64,000 nucleotides of DNA from a cyanobacterium PCC 7702. GTDB taxonomy: Bacteria; Cyanobacteriota; Cyanobacteriia; Cyanobacteriales; Nostocaceae. Every line of letters begins with the position of its first letter. The first letter of the stretch is position 1. The position numbers and the translations under genes were made by a program. The notes beneath the pieces were generated by a model, which was not told the origin of the DNA, did no database searches, and saw only the letters and a program-made list of their open reading frames with translations. This document shows positions 9,326 to 18,518 of the stretch, piece after piece. Location of the stretch: assembly GCA_000332255.1 (NCBI GenBank), contig KB235926.1, forward strand, positions 2,024,797 through 2,088,796, read 5' to 3'.

Positions 9326-9814
9326 AGGAATTACCTCCTCGCATGTAGAAGCACTCCCAGGGTTAAAGACTGGGAGGCTTATTAATTCTACTCCTAGTCT
9401 AGGCGATTTTTATTAAATTGTCGTTAATTAGACTACAGAAAATGTCATTTTATGGTATATAAATGCTGCCAATTAATATGAAGTTATCTTAAGCGAAATT
9501 TCTGCTGAAATTTAGTAATCATTTATACGGTAAAATAGAAGTCTGTTTTGATACTTAAAACCCGCCTTGCCAAGGAAAAGAAACTAATATGAAAAAAATA
9601 TTAATGAAAAGAGAAAAACATATTGGCCACAGTCAGCAAATTTTTTTATGGCGAGGAATAGGTGAAACAAGAGTACTGTAGCTGTCCGCGTTTGCAGGAA
9701 GGAAAATTGACAAAGATGGTCTTGGAGGTTGTGGAGTGCGGGCAAAGACAGGGTTTCTACAAACTAGTTATGATGGTTAACACCACTTACTTAAAGTTAA
9801 AAACGAATTCAAGT
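9326..9814. other. Intergenic region between the 2OG oxygenase and leuC
   Basis: It holds the 5' leader of the minus-strand oxygenase gene (Shine-Dalgarno at 9333-9340, hairpin at 9349-9380) and the promoter region of leuC. The leuC frame is open back to 9662, but nothing before 9815 resembles LeuC. I see no other gene in it. Confidence 0.7.
9349..9380 (-). promoter_or_regulatory. Hairpin in the leader of the 2OG oxygenase gene
   Basis: The arms AAGC(A)CTCCCAG and CTGGGAGGCTT pair over 11 bp with one bulged base and a 9-nt loop. No T-run follows on either strand, so it does not look like a terminator. On the minus strand it ends about 9 nt before the Shine-Dalgarno. Its 5' arm contains CCTCC, which could instead pair with GGAGG of that site. 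Confidence 0.6.
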
Positions 9815-11224
9815 ATGAGCAAAGGTACACTTTTTGACAAAGTTTGGGACTTGCACGCAGTTGGTACGCTTCCTTCAGGACAAACGCAATTATTTATTGG
9901 CTTGCACCTGATTCATGAAGTTACCAGTCCCCAAGCCTTTGCTATGCTGCGGGAGCGAAATTTAAAAGTGATGTTTCCAGAGCGGACGATCGCCACAGTA
10001 GATCACATAGTGCCAACAACCAACCAGGTGCGACCGTTTGCGGATACGTTAGCGGAAGAAATGATGCAGGCGCTAGAGCGCAACTGTCGAGAAAATAACA
10101 TCACCTTTTATAATATCGGTTCTGGCAGTCAGGGAATCGTACACGTTATTGCTCCAGAGTTAGGACTGACCCAACCGGGAATGACGATCGCCTGCGGAGA
10201 TAGTCATACTTCTACCCACGGAGCATTTGGAGCGATCGCGTTTGGAATTGGAACCAGTCAAGTTCGGGATGTTCTTGCTTCCCAGACCCTGGCTTTATCA
10301 AAACTGAAAGTTCGCAAAATAGAAGTCAACGGCGATCTCCAACCCGGCGTTTACGCCAAGGATGTCATCCTGCATGTTATCCGTACCCTTGGAGTCAAAG
10401 CAGGAGTGGGATACGCTTACGAATACGCAGGTAGCACCTTTACACAAATGAACATGGAAGAGCGGATGACAGTTTGTAACATGTCTATCGAAGGTGGTGC
10501 TCGCTGCGGTTACATCAATCCCGATAACGTTACCTACGAATACCTCAAAAATAGAGATTTTTCTCCTCGAGGAAGAGATTGGGACAAAGCTGTAGCCTGG
10601 TGGGAATCACTCTGTAGCGATCGCGATGCAGAGTACGATGATGTAGTGGTTTTTGATGCTGCAGAAATTCCTCCCACCGTCACGTGGGGAATTACTCCCG
10701 GTCAGAGCATAGCAGTCGACCAGCTCATACCTTTTCCCGAGCAATTATCCCCAGAAGAACGCCCATTAGCTGAAGAAGCTTACAACTACATGAACTTTAC
10801 TCCTGGTCAACCGCTGCAAGGTACTAAAGTCGATGTATGCTTTATAGGTAGCTGCACAAACGGAAGAATCAGCGATTTGCGAGAAGCTGCCAAAGTTGCC
10901 AAAGGACGTCGCGTTGCTCCCGGAGTCAAAGCCTTTGTGGTTCCCGGTTCCGAACGGGTAAAAAAGCAAGCAGAAGCTGAAGGACTAGACGAAATTTTCA
11001 TCCAAGCAGGATTTGAATGGCGTCAACCAGGATGTTCGATGTGCTTGGCAATGAACCCAGATAAATTACAAGGGCGACAGCTAAGCGCTTCTTCTTCCAA
11101 TCGGAATTTTAAAGGTAGACAAGGTTCAGCCTCCGGTCGCACTTTGCTGATGAGTCCAGCAATGGTTGCAGCAGCAGCTGTCAAGGGCGAAGTATGTGAC
11201 GTACGCGAGTTGTTGTCAAAATAG
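9815..11224 (+). CDS. leuC: 3-isopropylmalate dehydratase large subunit LeuC
   Basis: A 469-residue aconitase-family protein that isomerises 2- and 3-isopropylmalate in leucine synthesis together with LeuD. The three [4Fe-4S] cysteines are visible in IGSCTNGR and [20 protein letters not shown] and VGYAYEYAG are also conserved. I chose [14 protein letters not shown] at 9815 as the start because it matches the family N-terminus; 51 further codons are open upstream but show no similarity. leuD follows after 20 bp. Confidence 0.96.
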   Translation: MSKGTLFDKVWDLHAVGTLPSGQTQLFIGLHLIHEVTSPQAFAMLRERNLKVMFPERTIATVDHIVPTTNQVRPFADTLAEEMMQALERNCRENNITFYNIGSGSQGIVHVIAPELGLTQPGMTIACGDSHTSTHGAFGAIAFGIGTSQVRDVLASQTLALSKLKVRKIEVNGDLQPGVYAKDVILHVIRTLGVKAGVGYAYEYAGSTFTQMNMEERMTVCNMSIEGGARCGYINPDNVTYEYLKNRDFSPRGRDWDKAVAWWESLCSDRDAEYDDVVVFDAAEIPPTVTWGITPGQSIAVDQLIPFPEQLSPEERPLAEEAYNYMNFTPGQPLQGTKVDVCFIGSCTNGRISDLREAAKVAKGRRVAPGVKAFVVPGSERVKKQAEAEGLDEIFIQAGFEWRQPGCSMCLAMNPDKLQGRQLSASSSNRNFKGRQGSASGRTLLMSPAMVAAAAVKGEVCDVRELLSK

Positions 11225-11244
11225 TTGCACAAGACAAAAATTTT

Positions 11245-11874
11245 ATGGTCAGTGAAATTAAAGTAGTCTCCGGACGCGGAATTCCCTTAGTGGGAAACGA
11301 TATTGACACAGACCGGATCGTTCCGGCTCGTTTTTTGCGCTGCGTTACTTTTGATGGCTTGGGAAAACACGTGTTTGCTGACGATCGCGCTTTGTGTGCA
11401 GGTCAGCATCCCTTTGACCAACCCCAATATCAAGGTGCAAAAATCTTGGTCGTGAACCGAAATTTTGGCTGTGGTTCCTCCCGGGAACACGCACCCCAAG
11501 CGATCGCAAAATGGGGTATCCAAGCACTAGTAGGTGAAAGTTTTGCAGAAATATTTTTTGGTAACTGTGTAGCCATAGGTATTCCCTGCGTCAGTGCAGA
11601 TGCAAGCACTGTCCAACACTTGCAACAGCTATTGGTGAGCGATCCCCAAAAATTGGTAACGGTGAACTTAGAAACCATGCAAGTACAATGCGGCGACTTT
11701 GAAGCTGCGATTTTTATGAGCGAAGGTGCTAAAAATATGTTTATTTCCGGTACTTGGGACGCCTGCGGTCAATTAGTAGCTCGCGCCGCCCAAATTCGAG
11801 CCACTGCTGCCAAATTGCCATACTTAAATTGGAGTTCCACAACAAGCGCATCCAGTATCAACAATGAACGATGA
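11245..11874 (+). CDS. leuD: 3-isopropylmalate dehydratase small subunit LeuD
   Basis: A 209-residue swivel-domain subunit. The conserved motifs are [30 protein letters not shown] and [12 protein letters not shown]. It assembles with LeuC from the gene just upstream. Its last codon and stop overlap the ATG of the gluconokinase gene by 4 bp (ATGA), so the three genes probably form one operon with translational coupling. Confidence 0.95.
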   Translation: MVSEIKVVSGRGIPLVGNDIDTDRIVPARFLRCVTFDGLGKHVFADDRALCAGQHPFDQPQYQGAKILVVNRNFGCGSSREHAPQAIAKWGIQALVGESFAEIFFGNCVAIGIPCVSADASTVQHLQQLLVSDPQKLVTVNLETMQVQCGDFEAAIFMSEGAKNMFISGTWDACGQLVARAAQIRATAAKLPYLNWSSTTSASSINNER

Positions 11875-12362
11875 TCGTTATTATTATGGGCGTAGCCGGT
11901 TCCGGTAAGACAACAATTGGAAAAATGCTGGCAAAGTACTTGCAGTGGGAATTTTGTGACGCCGACGATTTCCACTCTCGCAGCAACATACAGAAAATGC
12001 AACGCGGCATTCCTCTAAATGACGGCGATCGCCTACCCTGGCTGCAAAATATACAAGCAGCAATCAAAAAATGGCTGGAAGAAAACCGCAATGTCGTACT
12101 TGCTTGTTCCGCCCTCAAAGCTAGCTACCGCCAGTATCTTTTCGTTGGTGATGAACGCATCAAATTAGTTTATCTTCAAGGTTCCTTTGAGTTAATTCAA
12201 AAACGCCTGCACCAACGCCAAAACCACTTTTTACCTGAAAAACTCCTCCCCAGTCAGTTCGATACTCTAGAAGAACCACAGGAAGATGCTATCTGGGTAG
12301 ATATTTCCGCTTCCCCCGAGCTAATTGTCTCCAATCTCGCTCAGAGTTTGGCAGCTAGTTAA
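11871..12362 (+). CDS. gntK: Gluconokinase (GntK-type)
   Basis: A 163-residue P-loop kinase with Walker [10 protein letters not shown] (7-15), the DADDFH segment that binds gluconate, ACSALKxSYR, and QFDTLEEP near the C-terminus. These are all hallmarks of bacterial gluconokinases, which make 6-phosphogluconate for the oxidative pentose phosphate pathway. It overlaps leuD by 4 bp at the start and the convergent NDH-2 gene by 4 bp at the end. The link with leucine synthesis is positional only. Confidence 0.92.
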   Translation: MIVIIMGVAGSGKTTIGKMLAKYLQWEFCDADDFHSRSNIQKMQRGIPLNDGDRLPWLQNIQAAIKKWLEENRNVVLACSALKASYRQYLFVGDERIKLVYLQGSFELIQKRLHQRQNHFLPEKLLPSQFDTLEEPQEDAIWVDISASPELIVSNLAQSLAAS

Positions 12363-13732
12363 GTTTTCTGATTTTTATCGTCATCTCCCAGCATTTTGAG
12401 CAATCTTCTTGCTACTAACAAACCTACTACTCCCGCACCAACCACTTCTGCAGCCTGTACCACTTTTTTGCCGACATTTTGGTTATGGAGATATTGCTGG
12501 AAAATTTCTTCTCTTAGCCATTGCGCGGTCGCTTTCAAGTCGTGAATTGGTGTTGGTAACAAAGTTAAATACGTGGCTTGACGAATCAGATGAGCAGTTT
12601 CACCTTCCAGTTCCAAAGTATTGAAAAGATTAGCTGCAGCTGAGTTTAATCCTAGCTTGAGCAGAGTTCCGCGGATATTCACTTCCACCGGTTGCAGTTC
12701 TCCTCCCAAGGCGATCGCTTTTAAATTCCGAGCAATGGTAGCTGCCTGCTGGTAAGCTACTTGAGCAGTAGGAGGAAAAGACGAGCCTGCAACTACTGCG
12801 CAATCCCCACCGGCAAAAACTTCTGGAAAATCGGGAAGTTGCAAGGTTTTGGTAACTTGCAGGCGACCGTGTTTGTCTTTGCGATCTGGTGGAATCGCCA
12901 AGTCTTTAATCACAGGATGGGTAGCAGTTCCTGCTGTCCAAATAGTAGTTGCTGTTGGCAAGGTTTCGGTGCGATCGCCGCGCTGATATTCCACAGCGTG
13001 AGGACGAACAGCAGTTACTTCTACCCCCGCAAGTATTTCTACTGGTACGGCGCGTTTTTGCAACTGTGTCTCGGCGATAGAGCGCAGGGGATCGTTGATA
13101 TCACCCTTGAGAATTTCCTGACCGTGATTGAGCAGTACCACGCGGATTTCTTGGGGATTTCCTCGTAAGGCCCGATACCAATGCGGGAGGAAATCAGCTA
13201 AAGTGGCCGCCATTTCCACACCAGAAGGACCGCCACCAACTACTGCAACTGTTAGTAGCTGCAGGCGTTGCTGCGGATCTGCAATTTGCAGGGCACGTTG
13301 CAAACAATCTCGCAAGTGGCGATCGATAGCGATCGCATCTTGTTGTGTCCGAAAAGGTAAGGTATGAACTTGTGCACCTTCTGTACCAAAATAGCCCGTA
13401 ACGCTACCCAAAGCTAAAACTAAATTGCTGTATTGATAGCTATTTCCCGAAACTAAATTAACTTTTTGATTCTGTAGGTCAACCGCTTCAACTGTGTCCT
13501 GAACAAAAATAATGCCACTATCACAAAGTAATTCTGAAAAACGCGGTATTACCTGAGGCGCCTCCATTTGTCCACTAAAATATTCGTACAGTAACGGCTT
13601 AAAACAAAAGCGATCGTTTTGATCGATTAAAATTACAGAGCGAGGATAATGGGAGTGAGCTAAATGTAATGCCGTAAATAAACCAGTGAAGCCTCCACCC
13701 AAAATCACTGTTTGATAAACTGAATTGCTCAC
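12359..13732 (-). CDS. Type II NADH dehydrogenase (NDH-2)
   Basis: A 457-residue two-dinucleotide-binding flavoprotein. The FAD-binding GGGFTGL is at about 11-17, the NAD(P)H-binding VVGGGPSGVEMA is in the middle, and FAGGDCA is the second FAD contact. NDH-2 passes electrons from NAD(P)H to quinone without pumping protons. A hydrophobic C-terminal stretch (VGAGVVGLLVARRLL) could hold it to the membrane. It is the last gene of the distal oxidase operon (DUF2231 x2, ctaC, ctaD, ctaE, small membrane protein), with short same-strand spacings. Confidence 0.92.
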   Translation of the reverse strand: MSNSVYQTVILGGGFTGLFTALHLAHSHYPRSVILIDQNDRFCFKPLLYEYFSGQMEAPQVIPRFSELLCDSGIIFVQDTVEAVDLQNQKVNLVSGNSYQYSNLVLALGSVTGYFGTEGAQVHTLPFRTQQDAIAIDRHLRDCLQRALQIADPQQRLQLLTVAVVGGGPSGVEMAATLADFLPHWYRALRGNPQEIRVVLLNHGQEILKGDINDPLRSIAETQLQKRAVPVEILAGVEVTAVRPHAVEYQRGDRTETLPTATTIWTAGTATHPVIKDLAIPPDRKDKHGRLQVTKTLQLPDFPEVFAGGDCAVVAGSSFPPTAQVAYQQAATIARNLKAIALGGELQPVEVNIRGTLLKLGLNSAAANLFNTLELEGETAHLIRQATYLTLLPTPIHDLKATAQWLREEIFQQYLHNQNVGKKVVQAAEVVGAGVVGLLVARRLLKMLGDDDKNQKT

Positions 13733-13828
13733 GCTCGTACTCCTAATTTCTAAAGTTTTTTGCCAAAGTTTTTGGTGAGGAAAAAACTGGAAAAATTAAG
13801 ATAATTTCCTCCTTTCTTTGAGAAATTT

Positions 13829-14086
13829 TTATATTAATAAAAAAAGGAAAATTAAAATAGCGCTGAGAACAATAGCAAATGCGATCGCGTATTCAACTCG
13901 ACGACTAAAAAATCCCACCGCCGCCACTAAGGCGATCGCCAAAGTAACGATGCTTATATACTGTTCTGTTTGCAAGCCTTTAGCAATCAGCGGATCCTTT
14001 TGAGTACCTGGTGGGGGTGCTTCCCGAATGGCGCTGGTGGGGAACGAAAGTTTTCCTAATAGTGACGTTTTTTGTCTGGATAGCAT
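13829..14086 (-). CDS. Small membrane protein in the oxidase operon
   Basis: An 85-residue protein starting MLSRQKTSLLGKL, with AGGAG about 8 nt upstream of the ATG. It has two closely spaced hydrophobic segments (about 42-56 and 62-83). It lies 23 bp after ctaE and about 100 bp before NDH-2, all on the minus strand. No equivalent follows the other ctaE copy. The position resembles that of small subunit IV-type proteins of other heme-copper oxidases, but I see no convincing sequence match. Confidence 0.65.
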   Translation of the reverse strand: MLSRQKTSLLGKLSFPTSAIREAPPPGTQKDPLIAKGLQTEQYISIVTLAIALVAAVGFFSRRVEYAIAFAIVLSAILIFLFLLI

Positions 14087-14109
14087 ACACCTTACTCCTG
14101 CAAAAACTT

Positions 14110-14765
14110 CTACCAAATGTACAAAAGTGAAAACAAAATTACCCAAATTCCATCCACAAAGTGCCAAAACAAAGTAGTCGCATCCACAGCCAATTGACCC
14201 TTGTTGTCATTACCTCGCCTCCAAGAACGAAAAAACATCAGTAACTGCAAAACCACGCCGGCGAGAACGTGTAAACCGTGAAAACCCGTTAGCAGGTAAA
14301 ATGTTCCCCCCACTAATCCCGCAGTCAGACTAAAATCAAGGTTCTTCCACTCCATCGCCTGACCGATTAAAAAATAAATTCCCATTCCAGAAGTAGTCAG
14401 CCACAACCAGCGAAATTTCTTCAGTTGACGACGCTTGAAAGCCCGTTCTGCTAGCTGAATAACAAAACTGCTAGAAAGCAACACGATCGTATTGAAAATC
14501 ACAAACCCGGACAACCGCGGTCCGGAAACGCCAGGCGGTAACCAATCGGGATGCGTCAAGCGCAAAGCTATGTAGGTAAAGAAAAACTGAGAAAAACAAC
14601 ACTCTCTGATAGCAAAAATACGGTCAAGCCGAACATCCCCTTGCCGTGCTCGTCACCAGCGCGTCCACCGCTAATCGGCATAAAGCGCTGCAACCACCTT
14701 GGAAAGCGCTTGATCCACCGCTCGAAACGTATGGGACTTTCATCTATATGAATGTGTTTGACCAC
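14110..14765 (-). pseudogene. ctaE: Cytochrome oxidase subunit III (ctaE), copy 1, frameshifted
   Basis: The N-terminal part (from a probable GTG at 14765, about 13 nt after GAGGAG, through GMFGLTVFLLSESVVFLSF) and the remainder (TYIALRLTHPDWLPPGVSG to the end LFSLLYIW) are in different frames. Alignment with the intact paralogue at 20178-20780 shows that a single missing base in the run at 14582-14586 (A5 on the plus strand) explains the shift; one extra base would join them as FLSFFFTYIA. Everything else is well conserved, so this is a recent mutation, a slippage site or a sequencing error. Full function would need a correct frame. Confidence 0.88.
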
Positions 14766-14835
14766 GACTGTGACTTTGCTCCTCAAAGAAAAAAGTAACT
14801 TTTGAGACACTCTTGTGGAGAAACTGCACCCGCAA

Positions 14836-16488
14836 TCAACTACCTTCTTCCCCAACCGGTTCTATAACTGCTACTTTCGGATCGCCGTAATCGTAGGGCG
14901 GTCTTTTCACAATCGGAATTTCCTCAAAATTTTCTACTGGAGGCGGTGAAGAAGTGACCCACTCTAACCCAGTTGCATGCCAAGGATTGTTTGTAGCCTT
15001 AATTCCTTGCGACCAGGAAACCACCACATTAGCAATAAAAGGTAGCACTGATACACCCAGCACAAATGCTCCCAAACTGGCAACGATATTCCATCCCTGA
15101 TACCGTCCATCATAGGAAGAAATGCGACGCACCATTCCCTGCAAACCCAAGGGATGCATAGGAAAAAAGGCAAGGTTAGCACCTATCAAGGTCAGCCAAA
15201 AGTGCAACTTGCCCCAACCTTCAGCGTACATGCGCCCGGTAATCTTGGGAAACCAAAAGTAAAGTGCCCCAAAAATTGCCATTGTAATTGTGTTGTAGAC
15301 AACGTAGTGAAAGTGTCCCACCACAAAATAGGTGTTGTTAACGTGTAAATCAAATGGCACCGCTGCTAGCATCACGCCGGTAATACCAGCAAATAAAAAC
15401 ATCACCACACCTGCTAAAGCAAAGAGCATGGGTGTTTCCAGGTGCAACTTACCTTTCCAGACCGTGGCTGTCCAGGCAAAAACTTTTATACCCGTAAACA
15501 CGGCCACAAACATGGAGGAAACCATAAAAGTCAGCCGCATCCAACCAGGTGTAGCGCTAGCAAACATGTGATGCACCCAGACAAAAGCACTAACAATAGC
15601 AATGCCAAAGGAAGCAAGAGCTACCGAGCGATAACCAAATAAAGGATTGCGACTAAAGGCGGGAATAATTTCTGAGAAAATACCAAAGGCAGGCAAAGCC
15701 ATTACGTAAACCGCAGGATGAGAGTAAAACCAAAATAAATGCTGGTAGATAATGGGATCGCCGTTTTCTAAGGGTTTGAAGAAGTTTGTCCCTAACGCGA
15801 GGTCGAAAAACAGCAAAATCAAACCGCCAGTTAAAGAAGGTAAGCAAAATAACTGCAAAATCTGGGCGCTCAAAACTGTCCAAACAAAAACAGGCATGCG
15901 GAAGAAGGTCATTCCAGGCGCCCGCATCCAAACAATGGTAGTAACAAAATTAACTCCACCCAAAATCGAGGAAATGCCCAGGAGCACTAAACTTACAATC
16001 CAGATAAATTCGCCGTTGATGAATTGACCAGAAGAAGTTTGCAGGCTAATTGGCGGATAAGACCACCAACCAGATTGAGCTGTTCCATCAGGTAAAAAGA
16101 AGCTTGACAGTAGCAAGATACCTGCTGGGGGAATTATCCAAAAAGCGATCGCGTTCACAAGCGGAAACCCCATGTCGGACGCACCAATCATCAGCGGTAC
16201 CAAGTAGTTAGCAACACCAGCAAGACAGGGAATAATCCACAGAAAAATCATTACTGTGCCGTGTAAGGTAAACAGACCATTATAAAGCGGGCGATCGACC
16301 ACATTTAACGCCGGAGTGAGCAATTCCGCCCGAATCAACATTGCCAAAAGCCCACCTATCAGAAAAAAAATAAAAGTCGTAAATATGTACTGAATACCTA
16401 TAACTTTGTGGTCAGTACTGAAACTAAAGTAACGCCGCCAATTTTGCTTTGCAGGCAATTTGCTGGCAATACTCAAATCATCTGTCAT
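14836..16488 (-). CDS. ctaD: Heme-copper oxidase subunit I (ctaD), copy 1, A2/ARTO type
   Basis: A 550-residue subunit I with 12 predicted helices. The heme ligand region is TLHGTVMIF, helix VI carries FYSHPAVYV (CuB His and the cross-linked Tyr), CuB ligands are WVHHMF, and the heme a/a3 ligands are GHFHYV. The usual D-channel Glu of HPEVY is Ala, with the YSHPxV motif typical of A2-type oxidases. Together with a CuA-less subunit II this indicates a quinol oxidase of the cyanobacterial alternative (ARTO) type. ctaC lies 14 bp upstream. Confidence 0.93.
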   Translation of the reverse strand: MTDDLSIASKLPAKQNWRRYFSFSTDHKVIGIQYIFTTFIFFLIGGLLAMLIRAELLTPALNVVDRPLYNGLFTLHGTVMIFLWIIPCLAGVANYLVPLMIGASDMGFPLVNAIAFWIIPPAGILLLSSFFLPDGTAQSGWWSYPPISLQTSSGQFINGEFIWIVSLVLLGISSILGGVNFVTTIVWMRAPGMTFFRMPVFVWTVLSAQILQLFCLPSLTGGLILLFFDLALGTNFFKPLENGDPIIYQHLFWFYSHPAVYVMALPAFGIFSEIIPAFSRNPLFGYRSVALASFGIAIVSAFVWVHHMFASATPGWMRLTFMVSSMFVAVFTGIKVFAWTATVWKGKLHLETPMLFALAGVVMFLFAGITGVMLAAVPFDLHVNNTYFVVGHFHYVVYNTITMAIFGALYFWFPKITGRMYAEGWGKLHFWLTLIGANLAFFPMHPLGLQGMVRRISSYDGRYQGWNIVASLGAFVLGVSVLPFIANVVVSWSQGIKATNNPWHATGLEWVTSSPPPVENFEEIPIVKRPPYDYGDPKVAVIEPVGEEGS

Positions 16489-16502
16489 TTATTACTTTCC
16501 TT

Positions 16503-17387
16503 CTAGGTATAATTTTTAAACGACCCAGTCCGCCAACCACTGTTGAGTAAAGTTTTCTCAGACTGAGCACCTGCAGAAAATGCAGGATTAACTGCAGTTT
16601 TTTTCTGTTGCTGAGTAGCTTGCTCGAGCCAGTGAGAATAAGCCGTGGGTGATTCTACATAAACATCTGCTTCCATCAAGGCAAAATAAGTACCGCTAAA
16701 CTGGGAATCCCGCAACCGGTATTTCCCCGTGCGGTTGGGCGTCAGTACCAAAGTAATGGTGCGCGCAGGGATAATATCTTGCTTAACGCGGAACTCAGGT
16801 ACGTAAAATCCGTGAATTACATCCTGCGAATGCAATACCAAACGAACACTGCGGTGCACGGGTAGGTGTAATTCATTGCTCGTGATATTGTTGGGATAGC
16901 GAAAAGACCATACCCATTGCTTGGCGATAACTTCGATTTGCTCAACAGCGGGTTTGGCTTGATTTTGCACAGTTTGGGCAACAGCAGGTTCTTGTAGATG
17001 TAAATGTACTACTGGTGTCAAACCGAGGATTTGCAATCGCTCGTAAATGTCATAGCTTTGGAATGCAATCCACAATACCAGTACCGTCGGAACTGCTGTC
17101 CACAGAATTTCAATTCTGGCATCACCCCTGGAAGGATGACCTTCGCTGTAGTCTCCTGTGGGTGCGCGAAAAAAAAGTATTGAATACAATATAATTCCTA
17201 TAACTCCAAGAAAGATAAAAGCTCCTACCGCAACTAAAAAGCTAAATAAGCGATCGACCTGTTCAGCTTCGGCAGTAGCTGCTACAGGCATCCACGTGTA
17301 GGCTTGCTGGCCAAACCAGTGACTGGCAACAACAATGGCTGCGATAAAAATACCCAGTAGCAAAGTTTCAAAAAGCGTTAGCATCAT
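16503..17387 (-). CDS. ctaC: Heme-copper oxidase subunit II (ctaC), copy 1, CuA-less
   Basis: A 294-residue protein with two N-terminal membrane helices and a cupredoxin domain. In the CuA region the family pattern C-x3-C-x3-H is replaced: YRLRDSQFSGTYFALM has Asp and Ser at the Cys positions, Gln at the Glu position and Phe at the His position. Only the first His (DVIHGFYVPE) and the Met remain. It therefore cannot bind CuA or take electrons from a c-type cytochrome in the usual way, which points to quinol as donor (inference from known ARTO and bo3 enzymes). Confidence 0.93.
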   Translation of the reverse strand: MMLTLFETLLLGIFIAAIVVASHWFGQQAYTWMPVAATAEAEQVDRLFSFLVAVGAFIFLGVIGIILYSILFFRAPTGDYSEGHPSRGDARIEILWTAVPTVLVLWIAFQSYDIYERLQILGLTPVVHLHLQEPAVAQTVQNQAKPAVEQIEVIAKQWVWSFRYPNNITSNELHLPVHRSVRLVLHSQDVIHGFYVPEFRVKQDIIPARTITLVLTPNRTGKYRLRDSQFSGTYFALMEADVYVESPTAYSHWLEQATQQQKKTAVNPAFSAGAQSEKTLLNSGWRTGSFKNYT

Positions 17388-17418
17388 AATCTGTATAAAA
17401 CTTAGTGCTTTTTTTGAG

Positions 17419-18024
17419 TTATTTCAGCAGCAAGTTAGGATTTTTTCCTTGTCTGAGTAGCCCTGCAGCTGTGTTGTGAATTCCAAATTCATCTCCCAAT
17501 TGTGCTCCCAAAGTTCCGTGGACGTAGAGAATTCCTAACATGGCAATACCTACTATTAAGTAAATCCACTGAGCATGTCGGGAAGCGCCTTGACGCCAGC
17601 GATAGCGCAGTAAACCCCTCCACACTGTCATGACCGCAAAAATTGCCAACACTAAAACCCCGCCTACTCCGTGTAAGAGCATATTTGCACCCGCTGGCAA
17701 TCCCCAAGCACTCTTTTCATCCGTAGGAGGGTCAGCAAGCATAATCTCGAAAAAGCCTGCTGCTACTGTTAAAAATGTGACTGTTGTTGCAGCAACAAGA
17801 TTGTACCAGCCAACATCAAACAAACCTGAGCGAATCGCAGTCAAACCTAAAAATTTAAATATGGGTTTTTCTAAGGGAAACAGCATCCCGGCAAGATCGA
17901 AGATAATAGCAACGATGAACAATCCCAACGTTAGATGTACTAGTTGTGGGTGAATGGGAATTTGGTAGGGAAGTCCGTTAGCACCCAACTTCAGTCCCAA
18001 CTGCTCGACGAGTTGCGAGTTCAT
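17419..18024 (-). CDS. DUF2231-type membrane protein B, copy 1
   Basis: A 201-residue protein with about four membrane helices. It starts MNSQLVEQLG at 18024; its ATG overlaps the stop of the upstream gene as ATGA (18021-18024). Two conserved His lie in IPIHPQLVHLTLG, a further His in MLLHGVGG, and GVHGTLG-like YVHGTLGAQLG is near the C-terminus. It looks like DUF2231. Paired His in membrane helices could bind heme, but this is inference. The open frame extends upstream, but that part is only the other gene read in another frame. Confidence 0.8.
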   Translation of the reverse strand: MNSQLVEQLGLKLGANGLPYQIPIHPQLVHLTLGLFIVAIIFDLAGMLFPLEKPIFKFLGLTAIRSGLFDVGWYNLVAATTVTFLTVAAGFFEIMLADPPTDEKSAWGLPAGANMLLHGVGGVLVLAIFAVMTVWRGLLRYRWRQGASRHAQWIYLIVGIAMLGILYVHGTLGAQLGDEFGIHNTAAGLLRQGKNPNLLLK

Positions 18025-18518
18025 CTGATGACCCCCTGTTTCATTGCTTCCACCACTGGTTCCACGTGCAATCCGTACACCCAAACCAACTTGCTTCCCA
18101 AATACATTTGCAATGACACCAGACACACCAAAAACGCTGCCAAACCCATATAAGCAGGCGGAATCTTGATAGGGTTGCGAGCGCGAATAACAACAAAGCG
18201 CCAAGCTGTAATGGCAACAACGATTGCTGAAAGCGACCATCCCAACACTGTATGCAGGTTCAGTGTTCCTTGAGCTGCTGCATAAGGTCTAGCAATGCCC
18301 GCTTCAAACTGTCCAAAAACAATCGCCACAAAAATAGCGATCGCCGCCACAAACATATTCCAAAAGCTCACTTCCAATAAACGTCGGTTGCGAGTCAAAT
18401 ACCCTACCACGTCACAAAAAAATGAAAAAAATACCATTGCGATCACAAAGTGAACGACTATGGGATGAATGGGATCGGGATACGGTAAATTCTCGCTATT
18501 TAGTGGCAAAGCAGGCAT
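18021..18518 (-). CDS. DUF2231-type membrane protein A, copy 1
   Basis: A 165-residue protein with four membrane helices. The start at 18518 (MPALPLNSENLPYPD) is chosen because AAGGAG lies 7 nt upstream and because the paralogue at 24312 aligns from this point. The conserved motif is IHPIVVHFVIA, with further His in LHTVLGWSLS and YGLHVEPVVEA. It is the first gene of the distal oxidase operon and is coupled to the next gene by a 4-bp overlap. Function unknown; association with CuA-less oxidases is repeated in the second module. Confidence 0.8.
   Translation of the reverse strand: MPALPLNSENLPYPDPIHPIVVHFVIAMVFFSFFCDVVGYLTRNRRLLEVSFWNMFVAAIAIFVAIVFGQFEAGIARPYAAAQGTLNLHTVLGWSLSAIVVAITAWRFVVIRARNPIKIPPAYMGLAAFLVCLVSLQMYLGSKLVWVYGLHVEPVVEAMKQGVIR

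Noticed and set aside
9662-9814. Upstream extension of leuC (51 extra codons)
   Set aside because: The residues do not resemble LeuC, and the family N-terminus begins at the ATG at 9815.
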